From Roseiarcus sp049509635 (GTDB lineage: Bacteria > Pseudomonadota > Alphaproteobacteria > Rhizobiales > Beijerinckiaceae): DNA of 10,448 nt. The stretch spans positions 1-10,448 of the forward strand of contig JBEKZS010000146.1 of assembly GCA_049509635.1 (NCBI GenBank), written 5' to 3'. The position numbers and the translations under genes were made by a program. Below the pieces are notes generated by a model. The model was not told the origin of the DNA. It was given only the letters and a program-made list of their open reading frames with translations, and did no database searches. Positions 6,647-10,448 of the stretch are shown here, one piece after another; position 1 is the first letter of the stretch; every line of letters begins with the position of its first letter.

Positions 6647-7576
6647 ATGAATCCGATCCGCTGCGTCCTGCTCGGCGCCCCGGTGCAGGAGGGGGCCGGC
6701 AGGCTCGGCTGCGACATGGGGCCGAGCGCGTTCCGCGCCGCCGGCCTCGCCGCCGCGCTCCGCGAGCTCGGCCATGGCGTGGTCGACCGCGGCAATCTGG
6801 CCCCGGCGCCGCTGCGCGCGATCCGGCACGCCAATCCGGCGATCAAGGCGCTGCCGGAAATCGTCGGCTGGATCGAGGCGATCGCCGAGGCCTGCTATGC
6901 GGCGGGCGAATCCGGCATGCCGATCGTGCTCGGCGGCGACCACAGCCTGGCGGCGGGAACCCTGGCGGGCTTCAACCGCCGGGCCGCCGAGGCGGGACGC
7001 CCGTTGTTCGTGCTGTGGCTCGACGCCCATCCCGATTTCCACACCCTCGACACCACCCGGAGCGGCAACCTCCACGGCGTGGCGATGGCCTATGCGACCG
7101 GGCGGCCCGGCTTCGCCGGCGTCTTTCCACCGTTCGGCCCGCCGATCGCGCCGCAGAACGTCTGCATGATCGGCATCCGCAGCGTCGATCCCGCCGAGCG
7201 CCCGCCGCTCGCCGCCTCCGGCGTCGTCGTCCACGACATGCGCGCGATCGACGAGCGCGGGATCGCGCCGCTGCTCGACGGCTTCCTGCGCCGGGTCGCC
7301 GCCGCCGGCGGCGCGCTGCACGTCAGCTTCGACGTCGACTTCCTCGATCCGGCGATCGCCCCCGGCGTCGGCACCACCATCCCCGGCGGGGCGACCTTCC
7401 GCGAGGCCCATCTGGTAATGGAGATGCTGCACGACAGCGGGCTGGTCGCCAGCCTCGACCTCGTCGAGCTCAACCCGTTCCTCGACGAGCGCGGCCGCAC
7501 CGCTTTGCTGCTGGTCGATCTCGTGGCGAGCCTGATGGGCCGCAGCGTGCTCGACCGGCCGACCCACAGCTATTGA
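6647..7576 (+). CDS. rocF: Arginase (arginine to ornithine and urea)
   Basis: Cytoplasmic binuclear-manganese hydrolase of arginine catabolism; 309 residues, the normal family length. The ureohydrolase motifs are all present: GGDHS with metal-binding His99; DAHPD with Asp126, His128 and Asp130; SGNLHG with catalytic-site His143; SFDVDFLDP with Asp229 and Asp231; and VELNP with Glu274. The SGNLHG and ELNP motifs favour true arginase over agmatinase. The open frame extends upstream to 6281, but that part is Arg/Pro-rich. The ATG at 6647 places the conserved opening strand (IRCVLLGAPVQEGAGRLG) at the N-terminus, as in homologues. No strong Shine-Dalgarno is visible and the leader is very GC-rich and palindromic. 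The gene ends 20 bp from a convergent ClpP-like gene with no obvious terminator between. No other arginine or urea gene is nearby. Confidence 0.93.
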   Translation: MNPIRCVLLGAPVQEGAGRLGCDMGPSAFRAAGLAAALRELGHGVVDRGNLAPAPLRAIRHANPAIKALPEIVGWIEAIAEACYAAGESGMPIVLGGDHSLAAGTLAGFNRRAAEAGRPLFVLWLDAHPDFHTLDTTRSGNLHGVAMAYATGRPGFAGVFPPFGPPIAPQNVCMIGIRSVDPAERPPLAASGVVVHDMRAIDERGIAPLLDGFLRRVAAAGGALHVSFDVDFLDPAIAPGVGTTIPGGATFREAHLVMEMLHDSGLVASLDLVELNPFLDERGRTALLLVDLVASLMGRSVLDRPTHSY

Positions 7577-7596
7577 GGGAGCGGCCGCGGGCGATC

Positions 7597-8241
7597 TCAC
7601 ACCGACCCGAAGGTTTCGATCCGGTCGACGATCCCGAACCGGACGGCGGTCGGGGCGTCGAACACCAGCGTCGCCTCGCCGAAGCGGGCGATCGTCTCGG
7701 GCGGGAGCCGGGTGCGCGCCTTGTAGATCTCATGGGCGGTGAGCTCGAACAACTGGCGGTGGCGCTCGATCGATCTGGTCTGGAAAGCGCTCGCGCTCTG
7801 ATACGGCCCGACCGAGACGGGATGGAACAGAAAGGTCGCGCCGGGGTCGGCCGAGCGTTCGGCGCCGGCCATCATCAGCACCGTGCCCGCCGAGGCGACC
7901 GATCCGATCGCGTGGGTCCTGATCTTCACGGGAAGCGAGATCAGGCGGCGGTAGACCTCCAGCATCGGCAGCAGCAGGCCGCCGGGCGAAGTGACGAGGA
8001 TGATGATCTCGACCGCGCCCGATTCCACGGATTCGAGAATTTCGCGCTCCAGCAGGTCGAGCGACCCATGATCGGTGGCTCCGGCGAACCGATGGGTGCG
8101 GCTCGCCGGCCGATCCGGCGCGGCCGACGGCGAGGCGTCGCGCGCGTCGGGGCGCGGGGGCGAGACCGCCAGGTCGAATTGCGCCGGCTCCGCGGTCGCG
8201 GGCGGCCGCACCCTCCGTCCGAATGTCACGCTGGGCGTCAT
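7597..8241 (-). CDS. ClpP-like serine protease, noncanonical
   Basis: A 214-residue member of the ClpP/crotonase-fold protease superfamily. Residues 1-55 are a Pro/Ala/Arg-rich, probably disordered leader. The core includes VTSPGGLLLPMLEVYRRL (83-100, the substrate-strand and SPGG region), GSVASAG (113-119) with candidate nucleophile Ser117, and FLFHPV (138-142) with candidate catalytic His140. The C-terminal end, AVRFGIVDRIET, matches the closing ClpP motif (YGLID). By hand alignment the third triad residue, Asp in ClpP, falls at Thr191, with Glu189 close by, so the triad may be altered. The chosen ATG (8239-8241) has GGACGAGG just upstream; the open frame runs on to 8373, but that extension is Arg-rich and unlike protein. 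It has no partner ATPase nearby. Whether it cooperates with a Clp ATPase or acts alone is unknown. Confidence 0.82.
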   Translation of the reverse strand: MTPSVTFGRRVRPPATAEPAQFDLAVSPPRPDARDASPSAAPDRPASRTHRFAGATDHGSLDLLEREILESVESGAVEIIILVTSPGGLLLPMLEVYRRLISLPVKIRTHAIGSVASAGTVLMMAGAERSADPGATFLFHPVSVGPYQSASAFQTRSIERHRQLFELTAHEIYKARTRLPPETIARFGEATLVFDAPTAVRFGIVDRIETFGSV

Positions 8242-8520
8242 GCCTCGTCCCGTCCGGTTGTCGCGCAGGCGTGCGACTTTGCCGGCCAGCCCGTGAAGAA
8301 AGTCGGAATCCGCGCGGGAGGATTGGACGCGAGGGCGACGAAGTCGTCGGGCGGGGGTGGAGCGGCGCAGCACGAAGTCGGCGCGGCTGCGCGACGCCGG
8401 GGGTTCGCGTTCGCGTCCCGCCGCTTACGCCGATCGCGCCCCTTCCCGCCAGGTTCGCAGCGGGAGAACGGCCGCCAATCGGCAGGCGTCCGCGCTGCCA
8501 GGGCCGGACGCGCGCCCCGA
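8242..8520. other. Stretch without a recognisable gene
   Basis: This segment lies upstream of the ClpP-like gene. Open frames on both strands are Arg/Ala/Pro-rich with no family resemblance. It should contain the ClpP-like gene's promoter, but no clear -35/-10 pair was found. A short tandem TTCGCGTTCGCG lies near 8412-8424. Nothing else is supported. Confidence 0.4.
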
Positions 8521-8577
8521 GGTCAAGCCGGCTACGCCGGTCGCTGTGCGCCAAGAGGCGCTCCGCGAACCTTGACC
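8521..8577 (+). ncRNA. Candidate structured RNA: three-way-junction fold
   Basis: A closing stem of 7 perfect pairs (GGTCAAG 8521-8527 with CTTGACC 8571-8577) encloses two perfect hairpins: CCGGC-TAC-GCCGG (8528-8540) and GCGCC-AAGA-GGCGC (8548-8561). Single-stranded joints TCGCTGT and TCCGCGAAC separate them. All three helices can form at once, giving a compact three-way junction. It does not match a riboswitch I recognise. Strand is uncertain because the pairing works on both; plus is chosen because the candidate small gene at 8738 lies downstream. It could equally be a DNA repeat element. Function unknown. Confidence 0.3.
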
Positions 8578-8603
8578 CGCGCGCCCGGCCCCGGCCGTCT
8601 GCA

Positions 8604-8666
8604 ACCATGACCTTTTGGTGCGCGCCGCGGCCCCTCGGGGCCGCGGCGCTTACCAACGGTCACGGT
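8604..8666. repeat. 63-bp near-palindrome with a perfect 13-bp core stem
   Basis: Core arms GCGCCGCGGCCCC (8622-8634) and GGGGCCGCGGCGC (8637-8649) are perfectly complementary around a 2-base centre. Outer arms also pair: TTGGT (8615-8619) with ACCAA (8652-8656), and ACCATGACC (8604-8612) with GGTCACGGT (8658-8666) with one mismatch. No T-run follows on either strand, so a classical terminator is unlikely. It could be a REP-type palindrome, a cruciform or part of a structured leader. Confidence 0.75.
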
Positions 8667-8703
8667 CGCCAATTGCCGCGCCGACGGCGCGCGGTCACCC
8701 CAA

Positions 8704-8723
8704 GGCGATCGCTTGCGATCGCC
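8704..8723. repeat. Perfect 9-bp inverted repeat upstream of small ORF
   Basis: GGCGATCGC-TT-GCGATCGCC forms a perfect dyad with a 2-base centre. It ends directly before the GGGAGAGG Shine-Dalgarno of the candidate small membrane protein gene. It may be a protein-binding operator or an RNA hairpin in its leader. Confidence 0.6.
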
Positions 8724-8758
8724 GGGAGAGGCTGAGCGTGGCAGAGCAGCGGCCTCTC
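8724..8758 (+). promoter_or_regulatory. Ribosome-binding site inside a potential sequestering hairpin
   Basis: The Shine-Dalgarno GGGAGAGG (8724-8731) lies 6 bases before a GTG start (8738-8740). Its core GAGAGGC (8726-8732) can pair perfectly over 7 bases with GCCTCTC (8752-8758), leaving the start codon in the 19-base loop. If formed, this would limit ribosome access. The pairing is seen; the regulatory effect is inferred. Confidence 0.4.
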
Positions 8759-8893
8759 GGCCTCGGGCGAGTGCGCAGCAATCGCCCTGACTTGACGGCG
8801 CGACGGCGGCGTGGCTCCGCGATGCTGGGTCTAGTCTGCTGCGTACTCACGATCGGGGTTCTTGCCGCCGTCGTCGGATGGCCAACATGGTGA
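8738..8893 (+). CDS. Candidate small single-span membrane protein (51 aa)
   Basis: A 51-residue open frame with a strong Shine-Dalgarno (GGGAGAGG) 6 bases before a GTG start. The N-terminal half is basic (VRSNRPDLTARRRRG, residues 12-26). A hydrophobic segment follows (MLGLVCCVLTIGVLAAVVGW, residues 29-48), then a PTW tail. The positive-inside rule predicts the N-terminus in the cytoplasm and a very short outside end. The same frame is open further upstream to 8615, but that part crosses the palindrome and reads as nonsense. An internal ATG at 8822 would give only the 23-residue hydrophobic peptide and has no good ribosome site. No family is recognised. A chance open frame remains possible, although a hydrophobic span is unusual for random GC-rich frames, which here are mostly Arg/Pro/Ala-rich. 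It ends 4 bases from the convergent gene. Confidence 0.4.
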   Translation: MAEQRPLGLGRVRSNRPDLTARRRRGSAMLGLVCCVLTIGVLAAVVGWPTW

Positions 8894-8896
8894 CGG

Positions 8897-10448
8897 TCAC
8901 CTGCTTTGCGCCAGCAGGTCATCGGCCCTAATCGGGAAATGTCTGACCCGCTTGCCCGTAGCGTGATGGATCGCGTTGGCGATCGCAGCGATCGCGCCCA
9001 CGCTCACGACTTCACCAACACCCTTCGCACCAAGCGCGTTCACCCGTTCGTCGGGCTCATCGATGAACGAGACATCGAGATCCCGGATGTCCGCATTCAC
9101 GGCCATCGCATACTCCGCGAGGTTGTTGTTCAGAAAGCCGCCATAGCGAGGGTCTACTTCACTGGCTTCGCTCAGGGCCGACTCGATTCCCCAGATGATG
9201 CCGCCATACGCCTGGCTCATCGCAGTGCGCCGGCTGACGACCCGGCCGCAATCGATCACGCTAACGTAGCGGGCGACATGGGGAGTGGGCAGCCTTGGAT
9301 CAATTCGGACCTCGGCGAAATGCGCGATGTATGAGAATGCGACGAAGTCCGGGAATTCCGGTCCCGTGAATGCGATCGAGCCTCGTTGGATCTGCTGCAA
9401 GACGTCGGGCTTGGGCTGAGGACCAAGCTCCTGGCCGCGCCCAACCAATTCTTTCAGTCCGGCGCGTTGCATGAGCCCTGCGTACCCCGAAGGTTCGGCC
9501 CGCGAATTCCCATGCATGGTGGCAAGCCGATCAATCTGCGTGCGCAAATCGCGCACCGCCAACCGGACTGGCGGCAGACTCGTCACGGCTCCCGAAGCGC
9601 CGGCCGTCACGTGCTGTGGCGCGATCGCCGTGTCGCCGACGCGAACCGTGACCGCATCGGCCTCGATCCCGAGTTCCTCCGCGGCCACAATGGCGATGGC
9701 CGTGCGGATTCCTTGTCCCATCTCATGCCCGCCGACCTCTATCGTCAACCGGCCGGTTGACGAAAGGCGGGCGGTCGCCACGGCTGCAGCGGAGATGTAG
9801 GGATAGGCCCCTGCGGCCATTCCCCAGCCGATCAGCGTTCCATCGGGATCGCGCATTGAGCCAGGCTGTGGGTTCCGGCGACTCCAGCCGAAGCGTTCCG
9901 CGCCCCGTTCAAGACATTCCCTGAGTTTGCGCACCGTGTATGGCTTGCCGCTGATCGGGTCCGTATGGGCGTCGTTTCGCAATCTGAGCTCGATGGGGTC
10001 AAGACCAAGCTGAATGGCGAACTCGTCCATGGCGCTCTCGAGGGCGAAATAGGAAGTCGCTTCGAACGGCGCGCGCATGAAGCCCGGCGTTTGCACGTCG
10101 CCCTGAATCAGCGTCGTGGCCCCGCGAAATGTCTTCCAGTTGTACATACGGGAGGTCGATTCCTGCCCGGTGAAAGGCATCAGGTCGAAACGCGACGTCA
10201 GCGCGCGAACCAGATGTATGCCACCCACGAAACGGCCGTCAGTCTCGGCGCCTAATGTGATCTTGTGTTCGGTCGGCGCACGGAAGCTCGTCGCGTGGAA
10301 CACCTGCGCGCGCGGCACCACCAGCTTGACAGGCCGGCCCACGCGACGTGCCGCGACTGCTGCGAATACAGTGTGCGGCGAGATTGACCCGCGCTGACCA
10401 AATGCCCCGCCGACATAAGGAGATATCACGCGAACCTTCTCCAGCGGG
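8897..10448 (-). CDS. Molybdenum hydroxylase large subunit (xanthine dehydrogenase/aldehyde oxidase family), N-terminus missing
   Basis: C-terminal ~516 residues of a molybdopterin-cytosine-dinucleotide-binding catalytic subunit that hydroxylates aldehydes or N-heterocycles, normally with a 2Fe-2S and sometimes a FAD subunit. Family landmarks, numbered from the GTG codon at 10427-10429: GGAFGQRG (7-14), MRAP (118-121) in the conserved stretch MRAPFEATSYFALESAMDEF, GGHEMGQG (233-240), and KGVGE with the presumed catalytic Glu473. That GTG is probably internal, because the frame stays open to the window edge with family-like residues (LEKVR). Full-length family members are roughly 700-780 residues, so a large N-terminal part is missing. 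The substrate cannot be told. Partner subunits would be expected upstream, outside the window. Third-codon GC bias looks weaker than in the arginase and secretion genes, hinting at different ancestry. Confidence 0.92.
   Translation of the reverse strand, partial: PLEKVRVISPYVGGAFGQRGSISPHTVFAAVAARRVGRPVKLVVPRAQVFHATSFRAPTEHKITLGAETDGRFVGGIHLVRALTSRFDLMPFTGQESTSRMYNWKTFRGATTLIQGDVQTPGFMRAPFEATSYFALESAMDEFAIQLGLDPIELRLRNDAHTDPISGKPYTVRKLRECLERGAERFGWSRRNPQPGSMRDPDGTLIGWGMAAGAYPYISAAAVATARLSSTGRLTIEVGGHEMGQGIRTAIAIVAAEELGIEADAVTVRVGDTAIAPQHVTAGASGAVTSLPPVRLAVRDLRTQIDRLATMHGNSRAEPSGYAGLMQRAGLKELVGRGQELGPQPKPDVLQQIQRGSIAFTGPEFPDFVAFSYIAHFAEVRIDPRLPTPHVARYVSVIDCGRVVSRRTAMSQAYGGIIWGIESALSEASEVDPRYGGFLNNNLAEYAMAVNADIRDLDVSFIDEPDERVNALGAKGVGEVVSVGAIAAIANAIHHATGKRVRHFPIRADDLLAQSR

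Noticed and set aside
8350..8435. Possible tRNA suggested by GGGGGTTCGCG and flanking GC stems
   Set aside because: The T-loop would read TTCGCGT with no A at the conserved position, the T-stem does not pair, and no D-stem or acceptor stem could be built on either strand.
6238..8610. 790-codon plus-strand frame across arginase and the ClpP-like gene
   Set aside because: It runs through two well-supported genes in another frame or on the other strand and reads as low-complexity Arg/Pro/Ala sequence.
8707..8720. GCGATCGC motifs resembling the cyanobacterial HIP1 repeat
   Set aside because: They occur as one local palindrome, and nothing else in the window suggests a cyanobacterium.

Overview
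The window comes from a GC-rich bacterium, most likely an alphaproteobacterium and possibly a sphingomonad. That placement rests on the codon bias, the arginase subtype and the type I secretion operon layout; no rRNA or tRNA gene is present to confirm it.

Left part (1-6001, all minus strand): a type I secretion (RTX) operon transcribed right to left. It starts with an unusual 325-aa protein with repeats resembling hydrophobic-W (ChW) motifs (5024-6001). Next is a 724-aa glycine/aspartate-rich RTX-repeat protein (2826-5000), the probable secreted substrate. Then come a 744-aa type I ABC exporter with a degenerate C39-like domain (446-2680) and a membrane-fusion protein cut by the window edge (1-456). 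A TTGACA-17-TCTAAA promoter in an AT-rich patch (6058-6086) fits as the operon promoter. A perfect 11-bp hairpin lies between the substrate gene and the exporter gene and could lower exporter expression relative to cargo. The outer-membrane TolC-like partner is not in view. The RTX protein carries a 173-residue (519-bp) super-repeat, twice complete and once partial, on top of its nonapeptide repeats.

Middle part (6002-8241): an AT-rich promoter region and a GC-rich hairpin-bearing leader precede a complete arginase gene (plus, 6647-7576). It converges with a ClpP-like serine protease gene (minus, 7597-8241) only 20 bp away. These two are not obviously linked to the secretion operon.

Right part (8242-10448): about 650 bp without any recognised gene family, but unusually rich in perfect inverted repeats. 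They include a predicted three-way-junction fold (8521-8577), a 63-bp near-palindrome (8604-8666), a 9-bp palindrome (8704-8723) and a hairpin that would bury a Shine-Dalgarno. That Shine-Dalgarno precedes a candidate 51-residue single-span membrane protein (8738-8893, plus). The small ORF ends four bases from the stop of a convergent molybdenum hydroxylase large subunit (xanthine dehydrogenase/aldehyde oxidase family, minus, 8897 to beyond the window edge), which looks less GC-biased than its neighbours.

The best candidates for undescribed biology are the hairpin cluster with its small membrane protein, and the hydrophobic-W-like first gene of the RTX operon.
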